DNA of 64,000 bases, from assembly GCA_900772475.1 (NCBI GenBank), contig CAAHEI010000048.1:1-64000 (forward strand). Direction: 5' to 3'. Every line of letters begins with the position of its first letter. The first letter of the stretch is position 1. A program made the translations under genes and the position numbers. The notes beneath the pieces are model-generated. The model searched no databases, was not told where the DNA came from, and saw only the letters and a list, made by a program, of their open reading frames with translations. Origin of the DNA: Clostridia bacterium. Its GTDB lineage: Bacteria > Bacillota > Clostridia > TANB77 > CAG-465. Below, one piece after another: positions 26,396 through 35,844 of this stretch.

Positions 26396-26424
26396 TTGAC
26401 AAAAAATTAAAAATGAGGTATAAT
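26396..26424 (+). promoter_or_regulatory. Consensus promoter of the 141-aa gene
   Basis: TTGACA - 17 bp - TATAAT on the plus strand, 60 bases before the start at 26484. Confidence 0.85.
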
Positions 26425-26483
26425 AATTATGTAAATTATTTTTATAATTTTTCAAAATTTAGGAAAAAGAGGTAAATCATAAT

Positions 26484-26909
26484 ATGAAAAAAAAATACTA
26501 TTTCTGTTTCGTAAACGGATTTCCGTATTACTGCTCAGTGGAAGCAGGAAGAAAAAAATATTTTATCATCCCTTATCCGGTTGATATATGCTTAAATAGA
26601 ATGAAGAACTATTATCTTTCTAACGGTCCAATTGAGAGGCCAAATATGAAGCTAGTATGGAATACCCTAGGAGAGCTTGTATTCAAACGTAAGTACAATT
26701 CTTACTATAATATTAACAATTGTAATCATGGTAATAATTTTGAAAAAATTTTTACCAAAAAAATAATTAAGTTTATGGATGAAAATCCCAATATTTTCAT
26801 AAAACAAGATTGTACGACAAGAAATAAAGTGCTTAGGGAGATAGCTTCTCAAACTAGAGATCATACAAGATCCTTAATGAGGTTATCGCCTCTACGAAAG
26901 CATTTTTAA
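26484..26909 (+). CDS. Hypothetical 141-aa basic protein
   Basis: No family is recognised. The product is small, basic and rich in Tyr and Asn, with FCFVNGFPYYCSVEAG at the N-terminus and a C-terminal segment DCTTRNKVLREIASQTRDH. There is no signal peptide or membrane helix. It is a convincing gene because a perfect promoter, a GAGGT ribosome site and a strong terminator frame it. It is transcribed alone, between AGCS and spoIIE on the other strand. Confidence 0.65.
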   Translation: MKKKYYFCFVNGFPYYCSVEAGRKKYFIIPYPVDICLNRMKNYYLSNGPIERPNMKLVWNTLGELVFKRKYNSYYNINNCNHGNNFEKIFTKKIIKFMDENPNIFIKQDCTTRNKVLREIASQTRDHTRSLMRLSPLRKHF

Positions 26910-26910
26910 T

Positions 26911-26952
26911 AATACCCCGCCAACTAATTATTGTTGGTGGGGTATTATTTTT
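26911..26952 (+). terminator. Strong terminator of the 141-aa gene
   Basis: AATACCCCGCCAAC - 8 nt - GTTGGTGGGGTATT (one wobble) followed by ATTTTTTATTTTTTT. It lies between convergent genes. Confidence 0.9.
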
Positions 26953-29318
26953 TATTTTTTTACTTTTTTTATTTTTGTTACAATTATAGTTACATCATCA
27001 TTTAAAACATTTTCATATTTTCTTAAAACAGCTTTATACAAATCATCTGCAATTGCTTTTGAAGACTTACTAATATCTATATTTTTCAAATATTCAGTAA
27101 AATAATTATCTGATATACTTTCTTCTGTTTCACATAAAACACCATCACTTATTTGTACCACTATATCTTTATCAAACAATTTTTTTACTATTGGTAAATA
27201 ATCTGGTTTATCTGTAAGTCCTACAGGAATATTTATATTATTTATAGTTATTATTTTTCCTTCATGAAGAATATATGTCGGTGCTGCTCCAAGTTTTATA
27301 TACTGTGATTTACCTGTTCTTAAATCAATAATCATATTATCTAATGTAGATGCATTCTTGCTTTCTAATTTTAGTTTCAATACGCTATTTATAATTTCAA
27401 TAGAAGCACTTTCATCAAAACCTCCTGTTAATAGTCTTTCAAGCATATCAATAACCATCTTAGAAGATTTTGAAGCAGCACGTCCATTTCCTTCACCATC
27501 AGAAATTACACTTATATACTTTAAATCATGAAGCTCGTCTACAAGATAAGAATCTCCTGATATTGTTTCGCCATTTTTTGCAACACTTATTATACTATTT
27601 TGTAGATCATATTCAGGAACTGAAACAATTTTAATTTTTGACTTTTCAGTTTTACTACTATTTAATATAAGTTTTACAATCATTGGCTTTTCAAGTATAT
27701 TACTTACAATAGAAACAATTTCTTTTTTTTGTTTATCAATATTATTCAATATATTAGTTACAAATGTATATTCAACTAATGAATCAGATTCTCTAAATTC
27801 ATCTTCATAAACCAAATATCCGTAAAATTTTAATTCTTCTCTTAACTTTTCCTGATTTTTATCTAGTTTAATTAAATCACTTTTTATATTTTTAGATATA
27901 TTAGATAAAATTTTGGATACTTCTTTATATTGATCTGACAATTTACTAGCATTACTCTTTTCTTTTTCCTTTAATATTCTCATTAATTTCATACTATTAT
28001 ATACTTCGTATATATCCTTTATCATTTCTTTTGAAAACTCACAATCAAAATTTAACATTTTTTCATCTATAGTTTCATTATTCTCAAGTTTCCCCGAGAT
28101 GTAATCAACTATTAAATTTAATTTTTCCTCATTTAGGCATTCTTTTCTTTTATTGCATCCTAAGCATCTTTCATTAACCGTATTTTCTATGTATTTTTTT
28201 ATCACTTCTCTTGTTTCTTGCTTATCTTCATCACTTACATCAACAACCACACTTGCAATATTATCAAATATATCTGATATTGCACCTATTTTTTCCTTAA
28301 CACTTGTACTACTATCAAGCATATTTTGATAAGAATTTTCTAGTGTATTATTTTTATTAAATATCCTATCTAATTTTGTTTCAAACACCTTTGGCATAAA
28401 TAAAAGTGTAAATGAAGCTATCACAAGTTCACTAATTCTCATTGTTAATTCTGAAAACCCATTTGCATAATATACTATATATAAATTTCCAGCTATTAAT
28501 CCTATAACTACACCTATTTTCCCAATTTTGGAAAGAATTCCTGCAATAAATCCACTAAATGCCAAGGTTACAACATATGTCATATTTATATCTGATAGAA
28601 ATGTCAAAATAAGCCCTAATACTAGACCTGCTGCTGCTCCATTGACCCAGCCATTTTTCCATCCAAAAATCAAGACTAAAATTAATACTAAGATATTAAA
28701 CACGGATAGCTGCATAATATTTAATCCATTAAAAATGGTAAGTGCAATTCCAAGTACTATAACCATAGAAATAATTTCTTCCCTTGAAAATACATACCTC
28801 TTTGATATGTTGGTAAGTACATATACTCCTGAAACAAATATAAAATATAATATTGCAGCAGCTATTATATTACTCAAATATATAAAAAAATCTGTAATTA
28901 GTGTACCCTGAATCAAGTTGTATCCAATTTCTACTACACTAAGTGATATCATAAATTTTATAAATACACTAAATTTTTTACTTACACCCTCTATATTTAC
29001 AATTACCGTTATAAGAGTAAAAATAATAAAAAATGAAATTAATTTTATTAAAATATTCCAAGTAAATGTTTTCACTAGAAGTCCAACTATTGATGATACT
29101 AGTACTAATAATAAAGGAACATTGAAAACACTGGCAACACCAAACAAAACAAGTGAAAAAGGAGAACTTTCCCCCATAAAAGATGTGTTTGACATTGCAA
29201 AGGATAATAATACAAAAATAATATTTTTTAAATTTATAAATTTCTTTAAAGCACTTAAAACTACTGTCCCCTTTTCCCAAGAACTATCAGTTCTTACATA
29301 ACTGTTATTTGAAATCAT
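26952..29318 (-). CDS. spoIIE: Stage II sporulation protein E (PP2C phosphatase)
   Basis: About 788 aa. The N-terminal third has roughly ten membrane helices, the middle is a helical regulatory region with a Cys cluster (ERCLGCNKRKEC), and the C-terminus is a PP2C domain with SDGEGNGRAASKSS and VQISDGVL holding the metal-binding aspartates. SpoIIE dephosphorylates SpoIIAA to release sigma-F and works at the polar septum. A GTG at 29327 is possible, but GAGGTGG five bases before the ATG at 29318 favours 29318. A Spo0A-box-like site is upstream. It marks the organism as a spore-former. Confidence 0.95.
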   Translation of the reverse strand: MISNNSYVRTDSSWEKGTVVLSALKKFINLKNIIFVLLSFAMSNTSFMGESSPFSLVLFGVASVFNVPLLLVLVSSIVGLLVKTFTWNILIKLISFFIIFTLITVIVNIEGVSKKFSVFIKFMISLSVVEIGYNLIQGTLITDFFIYLSNIIAAAILYFIFVSGVYVLTNISKRYVFSREEIISMVIVLGIALTIFNGLNIMQLSVFNILVLILVLIFGWKNGWVNGAAAGLVLGLILTFLSDINMTYVVTLAFSGFIAGILSKIGKIGVVIGLIAGNLYIVYYANGFSELTMRISELVIASFTLLFMPKVFETKLDRIFNKNNTLENSYQNMLDSSTSVKEKIGAISDIFDNIASVVVDVSDEDKQETREVIKKYIENTVNERCLGCNKRKECLNEEKLNLIVDYISGKLENNETIDEKMLNFDCEFSKEMIKDIYEVYNSMKLMRILKEKEKSNASKLSDQYKEVSKILSNISKNIKSDLIKLDKNQEKLREELKFYGYLVYEDEFRESDSLVEYTFVTNILNNIDKQKKEIVSIVSNILEKPMIVKLILNSSKTEKSKIKIVSVPEYDLQNSIISVAKNGETISGDSYLVDELHDLKYISVISDGEGNGRAASKSSKMVIDMLERLLTGGFDESASIEIINSVLKLKLESKNASTLDNMIIDLRTGKSQYIKLGAAPTYILHEGKIITINNINIPVGLTDKPDYLPIVKKLFDKDIVVQISDGVLCETEESISDNYFTEYLKNIDISKSSKAIADDLYKAVLRKYENVLNDDVTIIVTKIKKVKK

Positions 29319-29353
29319 TATATCCACCTCATTTGTTTTATTTCATACTACCT

Positions 29354-29388
29354 ATTTTACACTATTTTTAAAACGATTTTTGTCGTAA
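29354..29388 (-). promoter_or_regulatory. spoIIE promoter region with Spo0A-box-like site
   Basis: TTTTTGTCGTAA (29377-29388, plus strand) differs by one base from the 0A-box TTTTGTCGAAA. TAAAAT (29354-29359, minus) is placed as a -10 about 18-20 bases further on. Spo0A control of spoIIE is established in Bacillus. Its use here is inferred. Confidence 0.55.
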
Positions 29389-29415
29389 TTTAATTTCATT
29401 ATAACTTTTTTATTA

Positions 29416-29461
29416 AATATACACCAAAACAACTTGAAATCAAATTATTTTGGTGTATATT
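29416..29461. terminator. 14-bp perfect hairpin after the 381-aa gene
   Basis: AATATACACCAAAA / TTTTGGTGTATATT with an 18-nt loop begins at the stop codon of the upstream gene. The T-run after it is poor on the minus strand, so it may be a 3'-end stabiliser or a weak terminator between that gene and spoIIE. Confidence 0.55.
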
Positions 29462-30607
29462 CTACACAGTTTTTTTTGATTTTTTCTTTTTAGGTTTTTC
29501 TTCTTCAATTTTTTCAACTTCTTCTACTTCGTCAGTATCTACCTCATCAACAATATCTTCAGTTATTTCCTGTTCTTTTGGATTTACAAATTCATCTAAT
29601 TTTTCTTTGACATTCTGCGAATTTGTTAATTCCAAAGCTCTTTTTAAAATAAATTTATTTAATTCTTCCTCATCAACATCTTCACTTGTTACTAATTTTG
29701 AATATTCCAAATATTCGTCCTCTGTTTTTATTGTTCTATGTACATCGTTAACCATTGTTTTTATCTTCATATCATAAATATCCTTATACATTTTTATATA
29801 ATCTGAAAGACTAATTATATCCTTTTCCAAACTTTCATCGTATATATTTTGTAATTTTTCAAATATTTTATCTATTACCTTAAAATACCTATATGAATTT
29901 TTACAGATATTTATAATTAAGTTATACTCATACATATGTCTATCTATATCGGATTCAATACCTTTAATCATCGTTTCTATAACATATTCAATTAACTCTC
30001 TTTCATCAGATGGAAGTTTTGATATGTCATAATTATCATTAATATATCCAACATAATCATCTATACTTAAAAATAAATTTTTATATAATTCGTCGGTATA
30101 CTCATCTGTTTGAATTTTTGTATCAATTTCTTCTGCCGATTTTATAACCTTATTATATCTTTGTGATTTACCTTCATCTTTTATGTTTTGTTTAACATCA
30201 TCAATTGCTGATGAAATCGAGAAAAGTCCAAACTTTATATCTTCCCTTGACCTAAACTTTGCTCTCGTTATTCTATCGTATTCCATTTCAAGAAAAGCTT
30301 TTTGTAATTCAAGCCTATCTATTTTATCCGTTGAATTTATTTTTTCTAAAATTTCAGCAGGATATGACAACTTTAATTCATACATTTCTCTTTGCATAAT
30401 ATCATACTGATATTTTACAAAAACAATTTCTCTTAAAATATTTTCTTGGTAAACTTTTTGTTCCTCTCCTTCAGTTTTACGTATTACTCCTAAATGTTCA
30501 TCAATAGCTCTATTCATCTTGTTCATATTTACCGCTATAACAACACTTTGGATGACTCTATCGAAAAGATTTATTTTCTTTTTAGAACTAACAACTATAT
30601 CAGTCAT
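29462..30607 (-). CDS. Hypothetical coiled-coil protein, 381 aa
   Basis: No family is recognised. The product is almost wholly helical with heptad-like stretches (EILEKINSTDKIDRLELQKAF...). It has a Glu/Asp/Val tail from about residue 340 and ends in a Lys cluster (KPKKKKSKKTV). There is no membrane helix. GGGAGAGG precedes the ATG. A TTGAAA-16-TATAAT promoter and its own hairpin suggest a single-gene unit. The acidic-then-basic tail may be an interaction arm. Confidence 0.65.
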   Translation of the reverse strand: MTDIVVSSKKKINLFDRVIQSVVIAVNMNKMNRAIDEHLGVIRKTEGEEQKVYQENILREIVFVKYQYDIMQREMYELKLSYPAEILEKINSTDKIDRLELQKAFLEMEYDRITRAKFRSREDIKFGLFSISSAIDDVKQNIKDEGKSQRYNKVIKSAEEIDTKIQTDEYTDELYKNLFLSIDDYVGYINDNYDISKLPSDERELIEYVIETMIKGIESDIDRHMYEYNLIINICKNSYRYFKVIDKIFEKLQNIYDESLEKDIISLSDYIKMYKDIYDMKIKTMVNDVHRTIKTEDEYLEYSKLVTSEDVDEEELNKFILKRALELTNSQNVKEKLDEFVNPKEQEITEDIVDEVDTDEVEEVEKIEEEKPKKKKSKKTV

Positions 30608-30667
30608 CTACTAATCCTCTCCCTCTATTTTTTGCATTATTTATTTTTTCATTAGTTTACTACTTAT

Positions 30668-30695
30668 ATTATACAATTTTTTTCTATAATTTCAA
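30668..30695 (-). promoter_or_regulatory. Promoter of the 381-aa coiled-coil gene
   Basis: TTGAAA (30690-30695) - 16 bp - TATAAT (30668-30673) on the minus strand. Confidence 0.6.
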
Positions 30696-30724
30696 GTATT
30701 TGTAATAAAATTAACCAAATTGTT

Positions 30725-30770
30725 ACAAAAAAGATTACTAAAAGATTACAAACAGAAATCTTTTAGTAAT
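30725..30770 (-). terminator. addB terminator
   Basis: ATTACTAAAAGATT - 9 nt - AATCTTTTAGTAAT is a perfect 14-bp stem followed by CTTTTTTG on the minus strand. Confidence 0.9.
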
Positions 30771-30849
30771 AATTTCAATATAAGCCCTATATTTCGGTAA
30801 TATTATTAAATAGATTATAAATAATTTATTTAATATTCTAATGTACATT

Positions 30850-33800
30850 TTAAATCAAACTATCTTTTCTACAAACACTTGAGTAGTTACAGTATTTACA
30901 ATATTCACACTTCTTATTAGGCTTTATTCTTACTACCCCATTTATCAACTCATTTCCTATTTTACTTAATATTTCTTTAGTTTGTATAAATAACTCGTTA
31001 TACTCATTTTTACTTAGTGCCCTATTTGTCGTATTTTTATTTAGTGTAGATTTAGAAATATCAATTAGCCTTTTTTCAGTTGCAAGTTTTTTATCCATTT
31101 TCTCAAGTATTTTCACATCTTTTAAAAATATTCCTTTCATCCTTAATGCTTTTATTGTTTCATCTTTCATTTTTTCCTCGTCGTTTGTATAATCTTTTAA
31201 ATTTACAAGTTTATCAGACAAATTAAAATAAAGCATACCTGCTGGAAGTACATAATTTACTTTTTTTTCTTTCTTCATATTTTCTATAAAAGAATCTAAA
31301 TAAGTTATTAGTTGTAGTGATATTCCTTCTTTTATGTCATCCAATTTTAAATCTTTTCTACTTGATTTATAATCCACTATTCTTACATACATTTTATCAT
31401 CATCATTTAAAACATCTACTCTATCAATTTTTCCAATTATATTCATTGTATAACTTTCATCAATTTTTATTTTAATAGGTGCAAAAAGTTTTCCATCTTT
31501 AAATTCTATTTCATATCCATATGGAACAAATTCACTTTGATTAAAACTAGTTGCAATTACCTTAACAACTTTTATCATAGTTTTTATAAGCTTTATCTTC
31601 AAAATTTCATACTTTATGCTTTGCTTTTTACTACCCAAATTTATATTTAGTTTATTTTCTATTATCTCATCTAACTTGGCATTCCAATCATTATCTAAAA
31701 GTAAAGATTGCCATGTTATACCATTTTCTAATAAATATTTTGAAAATTCTTCTAAAACTTCATGCATAAAACTACCTATATCCAAACTTGAAATTTCAAA
31801 TTCACGCCTTGGTTCAACCTTCAACAAATATTTCATGTAGTAAGAAAAAGGACACTTTTTAAACAATTCTAATTTAGATATACTTGTATTAAAAGATTTA
31901 CCATATATCTTTTTCAAACTGTTCTCATCTAAATTTCTATCATCTTTTTTATATTCAAATAAATCTTTGTACATTTTTTCACTATATATATATTCATATA
32001 TGCTAGCTATTTGATCAATGTTTTTAGAATTATCTTCATTGTTTATATGCTGAACCATATATTCTAACATTTGATTTTTTGAATATATACTATTAAAATT
32101 GTCATTTTTAAAATCTTCTACAACATTTCCTTTTACATGTATATTAATTATTTTTTTTATATCTCCCACTATACTTGATATTCTTAATGATTTTCCTGAA
32201 TAGTCAGATGATGGTATAGATATATATAATTCATCAGTTATACTATTTAATGTACTAAAAATATTATATAATGCCATGTTCTGCTTTGATATTGTTGTTT
32301 CTCTTAAATCAATACCGCATTTTTTTAAACCATTTAAATTTTCATTACTAAATAATATATCTTCTTCCACATTTTTAGGAAAATCACCCTCATTTACCCC
32401 TATAAAAAACGCAATTTTTGACTCCTTTCCATTTGATAAATTTATATCTAATAAATTTACACTGTCTAGAACTGGTGGAGCAACTTTTACAAAGGTATCT
32501 TTTAGTTGAAGATTAAAAACATTTACAAATGTATCAAAGGATATATTTTTTTCTTTATACACTTTTGAAATCGAATTGAATATTTCACATATCTTATTCC
32601 ATACCTGTTTTTCCTTATCTAAACTTGATATATCAAATTCACTAAAATTATCTTCTATTTTTATTAAACTCTCCCTATATTTTTCTAATACACCACTGTT
32701 ATTTAAATGAGCCCATATATACTCTATATACCATTTTGCATTTTCCTCTTTTTTTATATCTACTTGGTATTCTTTTATTAAATTGTTACGTATTTCATTT
32801 AGTCTTTCAAGATTATATATGTGTTCATTATTTTTTATATTATTTAACTTAAATGGTTTTGTTATATAATAATCCGTTATATTAAACTCCAAAATATAAT
32901 TTTCAAATTCATATATATCAACTTCATTTATATTACAAAACCCTAACTTTAAAATATCTAGTAATAACTCTCTTTTTATACCATTTTTTAGGATTTGAAG
33001 ATATTTAACAATATATGTTGTTAATTTTGAAAATTTTATATTCTCTTTATAATTTATATATACTGGTATTTTTGTATTAAAAAATATCCTTGAAACTATA
33101 TCTTTGTACTTTTCCAAATCTGTTGTATATATGTCAAAATCTCTATACCTATATCCTTCTCTTATTTTTTTATTTATAATATTTGCAATATTTTGAATTT
33201 CTAAAAATGCATTAGAAAATAGATTTATATGTATATTATTTGCATCTTTCTTTTTTTCAGTCTTATTAAAAAATACATTATCGGATAAATATTTAATGTC
33301 TTCTTGTTGATTTAAATACTTTATATACATAATTTTATTATTAACTATTACACCCAAACCACTTGCAATATTTAATAAGCTTTGGTATGTCATATTAGAT
33401 GTTTGAAATATATCATTAGTATTACTTAAATGAATATCTTCTATACCTGTAATATCAGTTGTTAACGAAATTGTAATGTCACAATTTAATAAAAGAAAAG
33501 TTTTAATAATTTCTAATTCCTTTTTTGTAAAGTTATTATATGAATCAAAGTATATAGTAAAATTTGAAAATTCAAATTTACTTATATTTTTTATAAACAT
33601 ATCTATTTCATCAATACCATCTACAAACCTTTTTTGAACTTTTTTTTCATAGTTATTATATATTTTGCATATTTCTCTTAATTTTAAAACAGTCAATTTA
33701 TTTTCTATCTCTATATTATCAACCTTTTTAACATCTATACCAGACTTACGTATCAGATCAATATATACATAAATTAATTCCAAAAATCCCTCTTTTTTAC

Positions 33801-34134
33801 TAGCATTCTTAAATATTTCTAACTCATCTGACATCTCATATATAACCTCTGTCAAAATCATTTTTTTATCCTGAATTGAAACATAATTATCATCATTGCA
33901 CAAGCCAATTTTCTTTATATTTTCTTTTACATACTCACTTATTGTTGTTATGTTAACCCCTATTATTCCTGATTTTTTAAGAAATTTTATATAATTATTT
34001 TCTGCAGCCTGCCTTTTTTGTGAAGGCACAAATAGAATAACATTCTTTTTCTTTTTTATATCTTTTTGAATTTTTTCATATATATATGTACTTTTTCCTG
34101 TTTTTGGTTTTCCTAAAACGATATTTAAAGCCAT
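30850..34134 (-). CDS. addB: ATP-dependent helicase/nuclease subunit AddB
   Basis: This 1094-aa protein has an N-terminal Walker A (GKPKTGKST, residues 8-16), a long helicase-like body and a C-terminal PDDEXK nuclease domain (YEIEFKDG..., RIVDYKSS). The four iron-sulfur cysteines are visible: one in FKKCPFSYYMKYLL and three in the tail CEYCKYCNYSSVC. AddAB resects double-strand breaks to Chi-like sites. Its partner addA lies 8.4 kb away (42550-46164) rather than beside it. It follows scpB by ten bases and ends at a strong terminator. Confidence 0.95.
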   Translation of the reverse strand: MALNIVLGKPKTGKSTYIYEKIQKDIKKKKNVILFVPSQKRQAAENNYIKFLKKSGIIGVNITTISEYVKENIKKIGLCNDDNYVSIQDKKMILTEVIYEMSDELEIFKNASKKEGFLELIYVYIDLIRKSGIDVKKVDNIEIENKLTVLKLREICKIYNNYEKKVQKRFVDGIDEIDMFIKNISKFEFSNFTIYFDSYNNFTKKELEIIKTFLLLNCDITISLTTDITGIEDIHLSNTNDIFQTSNMTYQSLLNIASGLGVIVNNKIMYIKYLNQQEDIKYLSDNVFFNKTEKKKDANNIHINLFSNAFLEIQNIANIINKKIREGYRYRDFDIYTTDLEKYKDIVSRIFFNTKIPVYINYKENIKFSKLTTYIVKYLQILKNGIKRELLLDILKLGFCNINEVDIYEFENYILEFNITDYYITKPFKLNNIKNNEHIYNLERLNEIRNNLIKEYQVDIKKEENAKWYIEYIWAHLNNSGVLEKYRESLIKIEDNFSEFDISSLDKEKQVWNKICEIFNSISKVYKEKNISFDTFVNVFNLQLKDTFVKVAPPVLDSVNLLDINLSNGKESKIAFFIGVNEGDFPKNVEEDILFSNENLNGLKKCGIDLRETTISKQNMALYNIFSTLNSITDELYISIPSSDYSGKSLRISSIVGDIKKIINIHVKGNVVEDFKNDNFNSIYSKNQMLEYMVQHINNEDNSKNIDQIASIYEYIYSEKMYKDLFEYKKDDRNLDENSLKKIYGKSFNTSISKLELFKKCPFSYYMKYLLKVEPRREFEISSLDIGSFMHEVLEEFSKYLLENGITWQSLLLDNDWNAKLDEIIENKLNINLGSKKQSIKYEILKIKLIKTMIKVVKVIATSFNQSEFVPYGYEIEFKDGKLFAPIKIKIDESYTMNIIGKIDRVDVLNDDDKMYVRIVDYKSSRKDLKLDDIKEGISLQLITYLDSFIENMKKEKKVNYVLPAGMLYFNLSDKLVNLKDYTNDEEKMKDETIKALRMKGIFLKDVKILEKMDKKLATEKRLIDISKSTLNKNTTNRALSKNEYNELFIQTKEILSKIGNELINGVVRIKPNKKCEYCKYCNYSSVCRKDSLI

Positions 34135-34144
34135 TTTTTACCTC

Positions 34145-34711
34145 TTACCTATCATCATCTTTATCTTCTTCATCAAAATCACTTACAAGTAATTGTTCAT
34201 CTTTTATTTTTATTTCTTCAAACTTTGGCAATTCCTCTATATTTTTAATTCCACAGGATTTTAAAAATTCATTTGTTACAGAATACGCTGCAGGTCTACC
34301 TGGAAGATTAAGTCTTGCCACTTCTTCTACAAGTCCACATTCAAGTAATCTATTTACAGCAAAGTCACTGTTTACTCCTCTAATCTCTTCTATTTCTGAT
34401 TTTGTTATCTTAGAGTTATATGCAATTATACTTAATACTTCAAGAGCAGCAGTAGATAAATTTTGCCTTTTAGTATTTTCAACGAATTTTGTAACATATT
34501 TATAATTATCTTTATTAGTAACAAGTTGATACATATCTTTAACATTAATTAATGTAATTCCACAATTTCCACTATATTTTTTCTTTAGCATCTCTAATGT
34601 TTCTTCAATTTTTAAATCTTCTATTTCAAGAGTTGAAGATAATTCGCTTATTGATACCTCTCTTCCAAGTGCAAATAGCACCGATTCTACTATATTTTCC
34701 AAATTTTTCAT
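34145..34711 (-). CDS. scpB: Segregation and condensation protein B
   Basis: This 188-aa protein has two winged-helix domains typical of ScpB, including AALEVLSIIAYNSKITKSEI and VNSDFAVNRLLECGLVEE, with GRPAAYSVT near 145. ScpB is the kleisin-associated subunit of the SMC condensin complex. The usual partner scpA is not in the window, so the standard scpA-scpB operon is broken here. It is ten bases upstream of addB. A short acidic tail (DFDEEDKDDD) follows the fold. Confidence 0.93.
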   Translation of the reverse strand: MKNLENIVESVLFALGREVSISELSSTLEIEDLKIEETLEMLKKKYSGNCGITLINVKDMYQLVTNKDNYKYVTKFVENTKRQNLSTAALEVLSIIAYNSKITKSEIEEIRGVNSDFAVNRLLECGLVEEVARLNLPGRPAAYSVTNEFLKSCGIKNIEELPKFEEIKIKDEQLLVSDFDEEDKDDDR

Positions 34712-34770
34712 AATTAAACTCCTTTTCTTTTATTATATCAAAAAAAAAATTATTTTTAAAGTAAATTTAA

Positions 34771-34813
34771 AAAAAAGAGTAAAATGCTATAATTAAACAT
34801 ATTACTCTTTTTT
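34771..34813. terminator. Terminator after the 116-aa gene
   Basis: AAAAAAGAGTAA / TTACTCTTTTTT is a perfect 12-bp stem with T-runs on both strands. It separates the 116-aa gene from scpB. Confidence 0.85.
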
Positions 34814-34868
34814 ATATTATAGGGAAATACCACTGCCCACAAAAGTATTTAGTGGTAGAGTGACAAAG

Positions 34869-35219
34869 TCACTTTTGTTCTACTAAACTATAAACAATCT
34901 CTTTTGCATTCTGATTTACATCCGAAGCATTATATTCAATCTTATCTTCGTTCTTTAATAAGATAAGCTTTGACCATTTTTCATTTTCCTCCCTTTTTAA
35001 CCTTATTGCTAAATTTCTTGATATAATCCACTTATATTCAATAATTTCTGGACTTATATTAGTTCTCATATCAGCACATTTTTCAAGTTTTCTTATTGTT
35101 TCCTCTGAAACAATATGGTAACTTTGTTTAAATGTCTTTTCTGATTTTACTTTTTCCATAATAACTTCTAAAAAACTTTCTTCATTTTTTAGAATTACAG
35201 ATATTGATGCATTATTCAT
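34869..35219 (-). CDS. Hypothetical 116-aa protein
   Basis: The protein is soluble and mixed alpha/beta with no recognised family. An N-terminal beta strand (ASISVILKN) and a KWSKLILLKNEDKIEY segment are seen. AGGAGG lies eight bases before the ATG. It stands alone between a terminator and a 600-bp gene-free interval. A hairpin ACCACT...AGTGGT (34829-34858) follows its stop. Confidence 0.6.
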   Translation of the reverse strand: MNNASISVILKNEESFLEVIMEKVKSEKTFKQSYHIVSEETIRKLEKCADMRTNISPEIIEYKWIISRNLAIRLKREENEKWSKLILLKNEDKIEYNASDVNQNAKEIVYSLVEQK

Positions 35220-35330
35220 CCAATGTTTCCTCCTAGTTAAATTCTTAAATTACAAAAAATAACAGCATATAGGAAATTTTTCCTATAATTGCAATAAACA
35301 ACAGAATAATACTATCATATTATTAAAAAA

Positions 35331-35350
35331 TTAGCAAGTATTAGCAAGTA
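35331..35350. repeat. Tandem 10-bp repeat (2 copies)
   Basis: TTAGCAAGTA occurs twice without a gap, 38 bases before the dispersed element. Confidence 0.7.
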
Positions 35351-35387
35351 AATTTTATGATTTTTTGTTTGTCCAGTTTTATTCTTA

Positions 35388-35526
35388 CTATTCAGACTAT
35401 AGTTAACCAAAAATTCAAAAAAACCTTTATTAGAAATATAATATACATAACAAATTTAATATTTTATTTTTAAATAATTAGCAATACTAAATAGTAACCA
35501 AATCATTTTAAATTTTGTACTTTATG
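35388..35526. mobile_element. Dispersed non-coding element, copy A
   Basis: Homologous to 51993-52111 in the same orientation. It starts CTATTCAGACTATAGTTAAC, shares AATATAATATACATAACAAA, then TTAATATTTTATTT and AATAATTAGCA, and trails off after AATCATTTTAAA...GTACTTTAT. Identity by eye is high in the first 110 bases. The right inverted repeat seen in copy B is not clear here. Confidence 0.7.
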
Positions 35527-35750
35527 CATTAAGATTAATTTGCTTACTAATGTTTCTTTTTTAGTACACCCAGAATTAATTTTAATAAAATTTTAAACTT
35601 TTAAATGAAAGTTATTATAAATTCATTCTGTGGTAAATTTAACCTTGTTAACGTTAATTTTTTATGTATTTGATATTGTCGATAGGGTTCTATACTTCTT
35701 CTATAACCATATTTAGTATATATAGAAAATAGAGATTTTTAAGAAAAATA

Positions 35751-35779
35751 TTGTAAAGAATAATAAAATGTGATATACT
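35751..35779 (+). promoter_or_regulatory. Promoter of the clp gene
   Basis: TTGTAA - 17 bp - TATACT on the plus strand, about 65 bases before the start. I see no clear CtsR or CIRCE operator next to it. Confidence 0.65.
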
Positions 35780-35844
35780 TTCACATGTTATGTATTAATA
35801 AAGAAAATATTATATGTATACTAAATTAGGAGGAGATTAATTTT

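Larger units (their letters stand above)
35220..35844. other. 625-bp gene-free interval before clp gene
   Basis: It contains a tandem TTAGCAAGTA pair (35331-35350), one copy of the dispersed element (35388-35526) and the clp promoter (35751-35779). I find no coding frame. The rest is AT-rich without clear structure. Confidence 0.6.
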
